This document shows, one piece after another, positions 26,269-34,151 of a stretch of DNA of 49,476 nucleotides. Numbering within the stretch: the first letter of the stretch is position 1; each line of letters opens with the position of its first letter. The notes under the pieces were generated by a model that was not told the DNA's origin, searched no databases, and saw only the letters and a list, made by a program, of their open reading frames with translations. A program made the position numbers and the translations under genes. Origin of the DNA: Carideicomes alvinocaridis (lineage in GTDB: Bacteria; Pseudomonadota; Alphaproteobacteria; Rhodobacterales; Rhodobacteraceae); contig SRJI02000034.1 of the NCBI GenBank assembly GCA_005473895.2, forward strand, positions 1 through 49,476. Reading direction: 5' to 3'.

Positions 26269-27441
26269 TCAGGTGCGCTCGATCGCGATGGCGGTGCCTT
26301 CGCCGCCGCCGATGCAGATGGCGGCCACGCCGCGCTTCAGCCCGCGCCGCTCGAGGGCGTTGAGCAGCGTGACCATGATCCGCGCGCCCGATGCGCCGAT
26401 CGGGTGGCCGAGGGCGCAGGCGCCGCCGTTCACGTTCATTTTCTCGCGCGGCACGCCCATCTCGTGCATGAAGGCCATGGGGACCACGGCGAAGGCCTCG
26501 TTCACCTCCCAGAGGTCGACGTCGTCCACGGTCCAGCCGATGCTGTCGAGCAGCTTTTTCGCGGCCGGCACCGGCGCGGTGGTGAACCAGCCGGGTGCCT
26601 GCGCGTGGGAGGCATGGCCGAGGATGCGGGCCCGGACATTGAGCCCCTCGCGTTTCGCCGCCTCGGCGGAGGCCAGCACCAGCGCCGCGGCGCCGTCGGA
26701 GATCGAGGAGGCATTGGCCGCCGTCACCGTGCCGCCCTCGCGGAAGGCGGGTTTCAGCTGCGGGATCTTGTCGGGGCGGGCGGTGCCGGGCTGTTCGTCC
26801 TCGCTCACCTGCGTCTCGCCCTTGCGGGAGCGGACGGTGACCGCCGCGATCTCGGCTGCGAAGGCGCCGCTTTGCTGTGCCTCCAGCGCCGACGACAGGG
26901 AGCGCAGCGCGTAATCGTCCTGCGCCTCGCGGGTGAACTGGTATTTCTCGGCGCAATCCTCGGCGAAGGTGCCCATCAGGCGGCCCTTGTCATAGGCATC
27001 TTCCAACCCGTCGAGGAACATGTGGTCGATCACCTGCCCGTGGCCGAGCCGCGCGCCGCCCCGCATCTTCGGCAGCAGGTAGGGGGCATTGGTCATGCTC
27101 TCCATCCCGCCGGCGACCATCACGCCGGTGCGGCCCAGGGCGATCTGGTCGAAGGCCACCATCGCCGCCTTCATCCCCGAGCCGCACATCTTGTTGAGCG
27201 TGGTCGCCGGCACCTCTTCTCCGAGGCCTGCGGCGAAACCGGCCTGCCGCGCCGGCGCCTGGCCCTGGCCCGCGGGCAGGACGCAGCCCATCAGCACCTC
27301 CTCGATGGCGGCGGCGGCGGCCTGGTCCATCGCCGCGCGGATAGCCGTGCCGCCCAGCGTGCTGGCCGGGACCCCGTCGAAGACGCCCTGCAGCCCGCCC
27401 ATGGGCGTGCGCGCGGCGCCGGCAATCATCACTTCCTGCAT
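26269..27441 (-). CDS. Acetyl-CoA C-acetyltransferase (thiolase)
   Basis: A 390-residue thiolase that condenses two acetyl-CoA to acetoacetyl-CoA or cleaves 3-ketoacyl-CoA. Nucleophile Cys86 is in NKMCGSGMKA. The second active-site region is NGGACALGHPIGASGAR (His) and the last is AICIGGGEGTA (Cys). Size and motifs match the biosynthetic PhaA/AtoB group, but no phaB or phaC is near, so a role in polyhydroxyalkanoate synthesis is not shown. I chose ATG 27441, where MQEVMIAGAARTPMG begins the family domain. Confidence 0.95.
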   Translation of the reverse strand: MQEVMIAGAARTPMGGLQGVFDGVPASTLGGTAIRAAMDQAAAAAIEEVLMGCVLPAGQGQAPARQAGFAAGLGEEVPATTLNKMCGSGMKAAMVAFDQIALGRTGVMVAGGMESMTNAPYLLPKMRGGARLGHGQVIDHMFLDGLEDAYDKGRLMGTFAEDCAEKYQFTREAQDDYALRSLSSALEAQQSGAFAAEIAAVTVRSRKGETQVSEDEQPGTARPDKIPQLKPAFREGGTVTAANASSISDGAAALVLASAEAAKREGLNVRARILGHASHAQAPGWFTTAPVPAAKKLLDSIGWTVDDVDLWEVNEAFAVVPMAFMHEMGVPREKMNVNGGACALGHPIGASGARIMVTLLNALERRGLKRGVAAICIGGGEGTAIAIERT

Positions 27442-27540
27442 CTCGTCCTCCCCTCCGGCCCGGGACATGGGCCGGATACCCGATGGTAATCATTGCGCCC
27501 TAAGCTGGACCCCGAGACATGACAAGGCAAGGGGCACGGA

Positions 27541-28014
27541 ATGCAACTGGCCGGCACGGTCCGGGGGACGACCCAGGTCATCACCGTCATGGCACCGCGA
27601 ATCGATGCCGCGGTGGCCATCCGGTTCAAGGACCTGATGCGGGAGGAAACGGAACGGTGGCGCGAGGGGGGCGCGCCAGGTGCCGAGATCCCGTCCGCGT
27701 CCGGCCCGGCGCCGGCGGAAACCGGGGCCGCGCCCGGGACCACGACCGGGATCGCGGCCGGGGCAGGCGGCGGTGCCATGGCGCAGGGGCCGCCGCCCCG
27801 CGTGGTGCTGGACCTCGGGCGGGTGGAGTTCGTCGATTCGAGCGGCCTCGGGGCGATCGTCGCCGCGATGAAACAACTGGAGGAGGGGCGACGGCTGGAA
27901 CTGGCGGGCCTTGCCCCGCTGGTCGACCGTGTGTTTCGCCTGACGCGGCTCGATACGGTCTTCCGCATCCATCGCGACCTGGAGGAGGCCATGCAGCGTG
28001 ACATCCCGGAGTGA
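27541..28014 (+). CDS. STAS-domain anti-sigma-factor antagonist with low-complexity insertion
   Basis: A 157-residue STAS protein of the SpoIIAA/RsbV type. The phosphorylatable serine lies in EFVDSSGLGAIV (Ser100/101), after the strand VVLDLGRVEF. Residues about 44-86 form an Ala/Gly/Pro/Thr-rich stretch, inserted in the loop between the first strand pair and this core, that ordinary STAS proteins lack. It is followed immediately by a HATPase-domain protein, the classic antagonist/anti-sigma-kinase pairing. No sigma factor or PP2C phosphatase is in the window, so the target of the switch is unknown. Confidence 0.88.
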   Translation: MQLAGTVRGTTQVITVMAPRIDAAVAIRFKDLMREETERWREGGAPGAEIPSASGPAPAETGAAPGTTTGIAAGAGGGAMAQGPPPRVVLDLGRVEFVDSSGLGAIVAAMKQLEEGRRLELAGLAPLVDRVFRLTRLDTVFRIHRDLEEAMQRDIPE

Positions 28015-28015
28015 G

Positions 28016-28507
28016 ATGGACGAGAGCGGCGATATCGGCGGCGGCCGCCCCCTCGGACCTGCCGGCGGGGTGGGGCAGGCCCTCCCTGCCCTGAGCTTCG
28101 ACCTGTCGCAGTCTGAAGCGCGTGCGATCGTGGTCTCCTGCCTGGACGTGTTGGACCCCGACCCGGTGCTGCGCGACACGCTGCGCCTGGTGCTGAGCGA
28201 AGTGCTCAACAACATCGTGGAGCATGCCTATGACGGCGCCCTCACCGGCGAGGTCGAGATCGCGCAGGAGCCGGCGGAGGGGCGGCTTCGCCTGCGGATC
28301 AGCGATGGCGGACGGGCGATGCCGGGCGGGGTCCTGCCGCGGGGCGGGCCGGTGGCGCTGAACGGGCCGCGCGACGACCTGCCCGAAGGGGGATTCGGCT
28401 GGTACCTGATCCGTCAGCTGTCCGACCGGCAATGCTATGAACGCCGGGCGGGGCGGAATTACCTGTGGCTGGACATTCTTTCGAGCGGAGCGAAGTACCG
28501 GGCGTAG
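28016..28507 (+). CDS. RsbW-like HATPase (anti-sigma/serine kinase) protein
   Basis: A 163-residue GHKL ATPase domain protein. The N-box is VLSEVLNNIVEHAYD (Glu62, Asn65), the ATP-lid Asp97 is in ISDGG, and GGFGWYLIRQL is the glycine-rich box. In partner-switch systems it phosphorylates the STAS protein and sequesters a sigma factor or other target. I chose ATG 28016, with CCGGAG four bases upstream; an in-frame GTG at 27998 would overlap the STAS gene. It follows that gene by one base. Confidence 0.87.
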   Translation: MDESGDIGGGRPLGPAGGVGQALPALSFDLSQSEARAIVVSCLDVLDPDPVLRDTLRLVLSEVLNNIVEHAYDGALTGEVEIAQEPAEGRLRLRISDGGRAMPGGVLPRGGPVALNGPRDDLPEGGFGWYLIRQLSDRQCYERRAGRNYLWLDILSSGAKYRA

Positions 28508-28702
28508 GCGGGGCGCAAGACATTATTACTGAACACATTTTCTCCGCCTTCCCGCGTGCGGGCGCCACATCCCCGGGCGGGGGACGCCACCGCGAAGGCC
28601 CTGGAAGCAAGGTCAGAGCCTCTGCCGCAAAACTGCCCAAATCGCACCCAACTAAGGACAGACTCGACAGCGATACAGGGTCCTGTAGCTGCATATGGCT
28701 TC

Positions 28703-28750
28703 CCTCGGTGCCGCGTGTTAACAGCCCCCACCCAGTACGCGGCACCGAGG
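28703..28750. repeat. Perfect 13-bp inverted repeat with 22-base loop
   Basis: CCTCGGTGCCGCG (28703-28715) pairs exactly with CGCGGCACCGAGG (28738-28750). The loop contains TGTTAACA. No T-run follows on either strand, so it is not a normal terminator. A regulator site, an RNA stem or the end of a lost mobile element are all possible. Confidence 0.8.
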
Positions 28751-28808
28751 TCTTCCGCCCGCATCTGCCCCCTCCCCACAGACCACAATTCGGACCCACC
28801 GCACGGCG

Positions 28809-28837
28809 TTGGCATTTCCCACCGCGCTCTCTAGTCT
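28809..28837 (+). promoter_or_regulatory. Sigma-70-type promoter of the gamma-glutamyltransferase operon
   Basis: TTGGCA (28809-28814), 17-base spacer, TAGTCT (28832-28837), about 30 bases before the start codon. Good -35, spacing and position; the -10 is moderate. Confidence 0.55.
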
Positions 28838-28866
28838 CCGCCCACAAGGAGCATGAGGGAGGTGAC

Positions 28867-30444
28867 ATGCGCGATTTCCAGAGCCCGGGGCGGTCCCCCG
28901 TCCTGGCAGCCAACGGTCTTTGTGCCACGTCGCATCCGCTGGCGGCCAAGGTCGCGGTGGACATATTGCAAACGGGCGGCAACGCGGTGGATGCGGCCAT
29001 CGCGGGCGCGGTGCTGCTGGGGATCTGCGAACCGCAGATGACCTCCATTGGCGGCGATTGCTTTGCCCTGATCTCCTCGGCCGGAGAAGACCGGGTGATC
29101 GCGCTGAACGGCTCCGGCCGGGCGCCCGCCGCGGCGGAGGCCGAGGCGCTACGCAGCGGGGGCGCCAGCACGATTCCCACCGACAGCGCGCATTCGGTGA
29201 CCCTGCCCGGCGCCATCGACGGGTTCTGCCGGCTTTCTGCCGACTGGGGGCGGCTGGGCCTGGCCGACAGCCTCGCCCCCGCCATCCGCTATGCCGAGGA
29301 GGGGGTGCCGGTCGCCCCCCGCGTCGCGCTCGACTGGGACGCCAGCGCCCACATCCCGCAGGGCGCGGCCCGCCGCCACTACCTGCAGGACGGTCGCGCC
29401 CCCCGGACCGGCGAGCTGTTCCGCGCCCCCGGCCAGGCCGAGGTGCTGCGCCGCATCGCGCGTGACGGACGCGACGCGTTCTATACCGGCGAGGTCGCGG
29501 AGGACATGGTGGCCGCCCTGCGCCAGGCCGGCGGCGTCCACGCAATGGAGGATTTCGCCGCCACCGACAGCGAATACGGCGATCCCGTCAGCGGCAGCTA
29601 CAAGGGCCACGAATTGATGGAGCATCCGCCCAACGGCCAGGGCGCGACGGCGATCCTGATCCTCAACATCCTGGCGCAGTTCGACCTGACCGCCATGGAC
29701 CCCTGGGGCGCCGAGCGCGCGCACCTCGAGGCGGAGGCGGCCAAGCTGGCCTATGACGCGCGCGACCGGTTCCTGGCCGATGCGGATCACGTGACCCGGC
29801 TGGAACACATGCTGTCGCTCGACACGGCCCGGGCGCTCGCCGCGCTGATCCGACCGGACCGGGCGATGGCGGCCCCGGCGGAGCTGTCGGAATCCGTGCA
29901 CAAGGATACCGTCTACATCACCGTGGTCGATCGCGATCGCATGGCGGTGTCGCTGATCTATTCCTGTTTCCACGCCTTCGGTTCGGGCATCGCCTCGGAC
30001 AGGTTCGGCGTGCTGCTTCACAATCGCGGGGCGGGCTTCAACCTGATCCCGGGCCATGCCAACGAATACGGGCCGGGCAAGCGGCCGATGCACACGATCA
30101 TCCCGGCCATGCTGCGCCGCGAGGGCCGCGTGGTGATGCCCTTCGGCGTGATGGGGGGCCAGTACCAGCCGGCCGGGCATGCCAGGGTGCTGACGAACAT
30201 GCTGGATTTCGGCATGGACCCGCAGGCGGCCCTCGACGGGCCGCGCAGCTTCGTGGAAAATGGGCGCATGGTGCTGGAGACGGGCTATTCCGCGGCGGCG
30301 GCCGAGGCGCTTGCCGCGCGTGGCCACGACGTCACCCGCGCAGACAGCCCCCTTGGCGGGGCGCAGGCGATCCGCATCCACGAGAGCGGCGTGCTCGAGG
30401 GCGCCTCGGACCCGCGCAAGGACGGATGCGCGATCGGCTATTGA
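28867..30444 (+). CDS. Gamma-glutamyltransferase family protein
   Basis: A 525-residue Ntn-hydrolase that normally self-cleaves at a threonine. The candidate is Thr348 in HKDTVYITVVDRDRMAVS, which would begin the small subunit. GGNAVDAAIAGAVLLGICEPQ and GGDCFALI are the large-subunit blocks. It lacks a visible signal peptide, unlike periplasmic GGTs such as E. coli Ggt, so this cytoplasmic subgroup may act on gamma-glutamyl compounds other than glutathione. GGGAGG lies just before ATG 28867, and a promoter is visible. A rhodanese gene follows, 17 bases away. Confidence 0.92.
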   Translation: MRDFQSPGRSPVLAANGLCATSHPLAAKVAVDILQTGGNAVDAAIAGAVLLGICEPQMTSIGGDCFALISSAGEDRVIALNGSGRAPAAAEAEALRSGGASTIPTDSAHSVTLPGAIDGFCRLSADWGRLGLADSLAPAIRYAEEGVPVAPRVALDWDASAHIPQGAARRHYLQDGRAPRTGELFRAPGQAEVLRRIARDGRDAFYTGEVAEDMVAALRQAGGVHAMEDFAATDSEYGDPVSGSYKGHELMEHPPNGQGATAILILNILAQFDLTAMDPWGAERAHLEAEAAKLAYDARDRFLADADHVTRLEHMLSLDTARALAALIRPDRAMAAPAELSESVHKDTVYITVVDRDRMAVSLIYSCFHAFGSGIASDRFGVLLHNRGAGFNLIPGHANEYGPGKRPMHTIIPAMLRREGRVVMPFGVMGGQYQPAGHARVLTNMLDFGMDPQAALDGPRSFVENGRMVLETGYSAAAAEALAARGHDVTRADSPLGGAQAIRIHESGVLEGASDPRKDGCAIGY

Positions 30445-30461
30445 GGAGGAGGAGGACGGAG

Positions 30462-30848
30462 ATGGCGATCACCCCGGTGAAGGAGCTCGTGGCCAGCGCC
30501 AAGGCGCGGATCGAGACCATGTCCCAGGACGAGGCGCAGCGCCGCGCCGAAGCCGGGGAGATCCTGCTGGTGGATATCCGCGACCCGCGCGAATTGCAGC
30601 GCGAGGGCCGCATCCCAGGCGCCTTCCGCGCGCCCCGCGGCATGCTCGAATTCTGGATCGACCCGGACAGCCCCTATCACAAGGAGCCGCTCGCGACGGA
30701 TCGCAAGCTGGTGCTGTTCTGCGCCGGCGCCCAGCGATCGGCCCTCGCCGCGCAGACGCTGCTGGACATGGGGGTGGAGAACGTGGCCGAGATGGAGGGC
30801 GGCTTCGGTGCCTGGAAGGCCGCCGGGCGGCCGGTGGAGGAGGGATGA
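30462..30848 (+). CDS. Rhodanese-like domain protein
   Basis: A 128-residue single-domain sulfurtransferase. Active-site Cys87 lies in LVLFCAGAQRSA. VDIRDPRELQREGRIPGAFRAPRG and EGGFGAWKAAGRPV are typical blocks. GGAGGACGGAG directly precedes ATG 30462. It probably transfers or carries sulfane sulfur; the substrate is unknown. It follows the gamma-glutamyltransferase gene closely and is probably in its operon. In that position a link to thiol or cysteine metabolism is plausible but inferred. Confidence 0.93.
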   Translation: MAITPVKELVASAKARIETMSQDEAQRRAEAGEILLVDIRDPRELQREGRIPGAFRAPRGMLEFWIDPDSPYHKEPLATDRKLVLFCAGAQRSALAAQTLLDMGVENVAEMEGGFGAWKAAGRPVEEG

Positions 30849-30884
30849 CCCGGTGCCGATGCGCCGGCCCCCGCCCCGCACAGC

Positions 30885-31211
30885 TCAGTTGAGCTGGAAG
30901 TGCAACGGGTAGTGGCCGTCCTGGAAGGGGCCGAACAGGTCGGGAATGTCCGGATGCTCCACCGGTTCGCCGGAATAATCGGCGATCAGGTTCTGCTCGG
31001 ACACGTAGGCCACGTAATAGCTTTGCTCATTCTCCGCAAGGAGGTGGTAATAGGGCTGTTCCTTGGCGGGACGCGAATCCTCGGGAATGGCCTGATACCA
31101 TTCCTCCGTATTGGAGAATTCAGGGTCCACGTCAAAGATCACCCCCCGGAAGGGATGCTTCTTGTGGCGGACAACCTGCCCCAGATGATATTTCGCGCGT
31201 GTCTTCAACAT
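30885..31211 (-). CDS. hspQ: Heat shock protein HspQ
   Basis: A 108-residue YccV/HspQ-family protein. In E. coli it binds hemimethylated oriC DNA and acts as a Lon protease specificity enhancer. The family blocks are KYHLGQVVRHKKHPFRGVIFDVDPEF (quoted in part), NTEEWYQAIPEDSRPAKEQPYYHLL and YVAYVSEQNLI. I chose ATG 31211 because the family N-terminus begins there. The ribosome-binding site is weak. It is convergent with the rhodanese gene and divergent from an AEC transporter. Confidence 0.95.
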   Translation of the reverse strand: MLKTRAKYHLGQVVRHKKHPFRGVIFDVDPEFSNTEEWYQAIPEDSRPAKEQPYYHLLAENEQSYYVAYVSEQNLIADYSGEPVEHPDIPDLFGPFQDGHYPLHFQLN

Positions 31212-31294
31212 ATTACTAACAGCCCCTGGGTTCGTTCCTAAACCCAACAGTTCTCTTTGTCCAACCGTCGCTCCCCAATTCCGAGAAACAGACT

Positions 31295-32176
31295 GTGAAC
31301 CTTGTCCTGACAGTGCTTCAGATCGTGTCGCCGATATTCCTTCTGGCGGCTGCCGGAATCGGCTGGGTCAGGCTGGGTTTCGATTACCCGGTCGAGTTCG
31401 TGACCCGGCTGGTCATGACCCTTTCCGTCCCCTGTCTGATCTTTACCGCGCTGATGCGGACCGAGGTGGACCCGGCCGCGCTCGCCGCGCTGTCGATGGC
31501 CGCGCTCGCAGCCTATTTGGCGGTAATTATGATCGTTCTGGCCGGGGTCAAGGTGCTGGGGATGGAATGCCGCACCTATGCCGCGCCGCTGATCTTCGGG
31601 AATACCGGCAATATCGGCCTGCCCGTCGCCGTCTTCGCCTTCGGCGAGGCGGGGCTGGGTTACGCGGTGGTGGTCTTCGCGGTGACGGCGGTGCTGAACT
31701 TCACCGTCGGGGTCTGGCTGGTCTCGGGCGGGGGTGCGCCATGGCGGGTGATGAAGGACCCGATGGTGCTGGCCACCCTGCTGGGCGCGCTGTTCCTCTG
31801 GCAGGGTTGGGAGACGCCCGCCTTCCTGACCGAGGCGCTGCGGCTGATGGGCCAGCTGGCGATTCCCATGATGCTGCTCACGCTGGGCGTGGCGGTGGCG
31901 CAGCTCAGACCCGGGCGCATCGCCCGGGCGCTCTGGCTGTCGCCGGTCAAGCTGCTGGTCTGCGCGCTGGCGGGCTGGATCACCGGCGGGCTCTTCGGGC
32001 TGGACGAGACGGCGCTGGCGGTCCTGGTGCTGCAGCTTGCCACGCCGGTGGGGGTCACCTCCTACCTGCTGGCGCGGCGCCACGGGGCGGATGCCGACGC
32101 GGTGGCGGGGCTGGTCGTGGTCTCCACCCTGATGTCGGTGGCGACGCTGCCGGTCCTGCTGGCGCTGCTGCTCTAG
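31295..32176 (+). CDS. AEC-family (auxin efflux carrier-like) transporter
   Basis: A 293-residue membrane protein with about ten membrane segments, e.g. NLVLTVLQIVSPIFLLAAA. The half repeats and the segment LIFGNTGNIGLPVAVFAFGEAG are diagnostic. Bacterial members include malonate and malate carriers; the substrate here is unknown. The start is GTG 31295 because this is the beginning of the first segment. Single gene, divergent from hspQ. Confidence 0.92.
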   Translation: MNLVLTVLQIVSPIFLLAAAGIGWVRLGFDYPVEFVTRLVMTLSVPCLIFTALMRTEVDPAALAALSMAALAAYLAVIMIVLAGVKVLGMECRTYAAPLIFGNTGNIGLPVAVFAFGEAGLGYAVVVFAVTAVLNFTVGVWLVSGGGAPWRVMKDPMVLATLLGALFLWQGWETPAFLTEALRLMGQLAIPMMLLTLGVAVAQLRPGRIARALWLSPVKLLVCALAGWITGGLFGLDETALAVLVLQLATPVGVTSYLLARRHGADADAVAGLVVVSTLMSVATLPVLLALLL

Positions 32177-32223
32177 CGGGGTGCTGCGAAGGGCGCTCTG
32201 GCGCCGTTCTGGGGAAAACGTGA

Positions 32224-32252
32224 TTTTCTCCGGCGGCCATTTCGGGTAAAAT
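32224..32252 (+). promoter_or_regulatory. Possible promoter of the lipoprotein transglycosylase
   Basis: An AT-rich patch gives a good -10, TAAAAT (32247-32252), and a weak -35, TTTTCT (32224-32229), 17 bases apart. Its AT richness is unusual here and the position, about 30 bases before the ATG, is suitable. Confidence 0.4.
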
Positions 32253-32284
32253 AAAGAAAAAATACATAAGAGCGAGAGAGGCAG

Positions 32285-32875
32285 ATGAGCAGAACTCTTC
32301 GCGCGATGGTGATTCTATTGCTGGTCGCATCCTGCGGCGGCGGGCGCGACACGACCGCGCCCCGGTCGTTGGACAACGCCTGCGCAATCGTCACCGAGCG
32401 CCCGCATTACGTCCGCGCCCTGCGCGCCACCGAGCGCAACTGGGGCGTTCCGGCCCATGTCACCATGGCCACGATCTACCAGGAGTCGAAATTCATCGGC
32501 AATGCGCGCACGCCGTTCCGCTACGTGCTGGGCGTGCTGCCGATGGGGCGGCAAAGCTCCGCCTACGGCTATTCCCAGGCGCTCGACGCCACCTGGGACG
32601 AGTACAAGCAGGAGACCGGCCGCCGCTTCGCCAAGCGCGACGACATCCGCGACGCGACGGATTTCATGGGCTGGTACATGAACAAGACCCGCGAGAAGAA
32701 CGGCATCCCGCTTTACGACGCGAAGAACCAGTACCTGGCCTATCACGAGGGGCACACCGGGTATTCGCGGGGCAGCTACGCCGCCAAGGCCTGGCTGATG
32801 CGGGTGGCCGGCGAAGTGGGCGCGCGGTCGGAAATGTACCGCGCCCAGCTTCAGACCTGCCGCCGCTATCGCTGA
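32285..32875 (+). CDS. Lytic transglycosylase (SLT domain) lipoprotein
   Basis: A 196-residue protein with a lipoprotein signal: hydrophobic VILLLVASC with the lipid-accepting Cys17. The SLT domain contains the likely catalytic Glu67 in ATIYQESKF and the blocks AYGYSQALDATW and YLAYHEGHTGY. It would cleave glycosidic bonds in peptidoglycan from the outer-membrane face. The GAGAGAGGC before the ATG is a good SD. It is convergent with lolA and monocistronic. Confidence 0.92.
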   Translation: MSRTLRAMVILLLVASCGGGRDTTAPRSLDNACAIVTERPHYVRALRATERNWGVPAHVTMATIYQESKFIGNARTPFRYVLGVLPMGRQSSAYGYSQALDATWDEYKQETGRRFAKRDDIRDATDFMGWYMNKTREKNGIPLYDAKNQYLAYHEGHTGYSRGSYAAKAWLMRVAGEVGARSEMYRAQLQTCRRYR

Positions 32876-32905
32876 CGGCGGCAAGTGACGCGTCGCGGGA
32901 GGGGG

Positions 32906-33496
32906 TCAGCGGTTGCTGCCCATCTCGCGGACGCGGAACATGGAGTTGTTGATGCCCACGCCGGTCTGCAGCTCGCCCAGCACCACCGTGGTCTGGGACC
33001 CGGATTCGTTGGTGATCACCCATTGCCGCAGCTGCGGCGTGGGGCCGGTGAACTTGAGCTTGATGCGGCCGTATTCCGGATGCTGCGGGTCCTGCGCGGT
33101 CACGGTGGTGGCGGTGCCGTCGTAATCCTTGCCGGTCACCATGTTGGCGCGCGACAGGTCGACGTTCTGCGCAAGGATGATCGACAGCGGCGTGCGCGAC
33201 AGCGGGTAGCTTTCCGGCGGCGTGTTGCTTTTCGGGTCCACGATCAGCACCTCGCCCCCGGACGCCACGACGAGCGAGTCGTTGGGGGGATCGTATTCGA
33301 ACCGCACCCGGCCCGGACGTTTGATAAAGATCGTCCCCTTGGAGATCGTGCCGTCCTCGTTGACCTGCGTGAATTGCGCCTTCGCCGTGCCGATGGAGTT
33401 CAGATAGGCGGAGATCTGGTTCAGCGACAGTTCCTGCGCGGCGGCCGGCAGGGCCAGCAGACACAGCAGGACGGGGGCAAGCAGTCTTCGGATCAT
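32906..33496 (-). CDS. lolA: Outer membrane lipoprotein carrier protein LolA
   Basis: A 196-residue periplasmic chaperone that carries lipoproteins from LolCDE to the outer membrane. It has a signal peptide (LLAPVLLCLLALPAAAQ) and the LolA fold seen in AKAQFTQVNEDGTISKG, RVRFEYDPPND and GKDYDGTATTVTAQDP. The ATG at 33496 begins the signal peptide. In many relatives lolA follows ftsK; here the upstream gap has no ftsK, so its context differs. A 13-bp palindrome lies about 95 bases upstream. Confidence 0.94.
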   Translation of the reverse strand: MIRRLLAPVLLCLLALPAAAQELSLNQISAYLNSIGTAKAQFTQVNEDGTISKGTIFIKRPGRVRFEYDPPNDSLVVASGGEVLIVDPKSNTPPESYPLSRTPLSIILAQNVDLSRANMVTGKDYDGTATTVTAQDPQHPEYGRIKLKFTGPTPQLRQWVITNESGSQTTVVLGELQTGVGINNSMFRVREMGSNR

Positions 33497-33844
33497 GTGG
33501 CGGTCCTTCTTTCTTGTGCGGCGGAGGCAGGGCGCCCGCTCTGTTCCACATATAGGCAGGACGCGGAGGACAGGCGATAGCGCGCGGCCGGTTATCCGAT
33601 AACGGGCGCCCGCAGGGGGCGGTTCCGCCGCCGGCCTGGCGGGCGCGCTCCCCCGCTTCATCTTACCGACAGGCCTCGCGCACGGGCCGCTCTGCCGGAT
33701 CGCGCCGAACAGGTCATTGCGCGCCAGGGGCAGCGGGCCTCCGGGGCGGCTCTCCGGCCCCTGCGGCAGGCCGTCCCACGGTGCCAATTCCCTTGAAGCG
33801 GCCGGGAAAGCGGATATCTTACAGAAACCATAAGGAAAGAGTGA
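33497..33844. other. Intergenic region between lolA and DUF2218 genes
   Basis: I find no gene in these 348 bases. A 13-bp palindrome GTTATCCGATAAC lies at 33591-33603 and a purine-rich AAGGAAAGAG ribosome-binding site at 33831-33840 before the rightward gene. The rest is GC-rich with no clear structure. Confidence 0.6.
33591..33603. promoter_or_regulatory. Palindromic operator-like site upstream of lolA
   Basis: GTTATC-C-GATAAC is a perfect 6+1+6 palindrome, about 95 bases upstream of the lolA start and in the divergent region with DUF2218. Its size fits a dimeric repressor site. No regulator is identified. Confidence 0.4.
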
Positions 33845-34147
33845 ATGATGTACGCAACAAGTTCCCGTTTCGAGACTCCCAACGGCTCCCGCTACCTGCA
33901 GCAGCTCTGCAAGCATTTCGGCCACAAGATTCCCGCCACCTTCGACGAAACCTCCGGTCGGCTCGACTTTGCCTTCGGCCCGGTGACGATGGGCGCCGAC
34001 GAGGGCGGCCTGGACCTGGTGGTCCATGCCGAGGACGAGGAAGGCATCGACCGCGGCCGCCAGGTCATGGAATCCCACCTCAAGCGCTTCGCCTTCCGCG
34101 AAGACATGGGCGCGCTCGACTGGTCCCCGGCGACCGAAACCGCCTGA
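33845..34147 (+). CDS. DUF2218 family protein
   Basis: A 100-residue protein with the DUF2218 blocks YLQQLCKHFGHKIPATFDE, FAFGPVTMGAD and HLKRFAFREDMGALDW. Function is unknown; some members are small cytoplasmic proteins encoded near metal transporters. I chose ATG 33845 because AAGGAAAGAG lies upstream; ATG 33848 is equally possible. It is convergent with the hydrolase of the TRAP operon. Confidence 0.88.
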   Translation: MMYATSSRFETPNGSRYLQQLCKHFGHKIPATFDETSGRLDFAFGPVTMGADEGGLDLVVHAEDEEGIDRGRQVMESHLKRFAFREDMGALDWSPATETA

Positions 34148-34151
34148 ACGA

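Larger units (their letters stand above)
28508..28866 (+). other. Intergenic region with AT-richer patches and a perfect inverted repeat
   Basis: These 359 bases hold no convincing gene. The first 40 bases (ACATTATTACTGAACACATT) and the stretch 28610-28670 are clearly less GC-rich than the surroundings. At 28703-28750 there is a perfect 13-bp inverted repeat, and a promoter for the next gene lies at 28809-28837. The region may be a small RNA locus or a remnant of inserted DNA; I cannot decide. Confidence 0.6.

Noticed and set aside
26269-27441. Polyhydroxyalkanoate operon around the thiolase
   Set aside because: No reductase PhaB, synthase PhaC or phasin gene is nearby.
28508-28866. Possible tRNA or riboswitch upstream of the gamma-glutamyltransferase
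   Set aside because: No cloverleaf or known aptamer core is visible; only an inverted repeat is supported.
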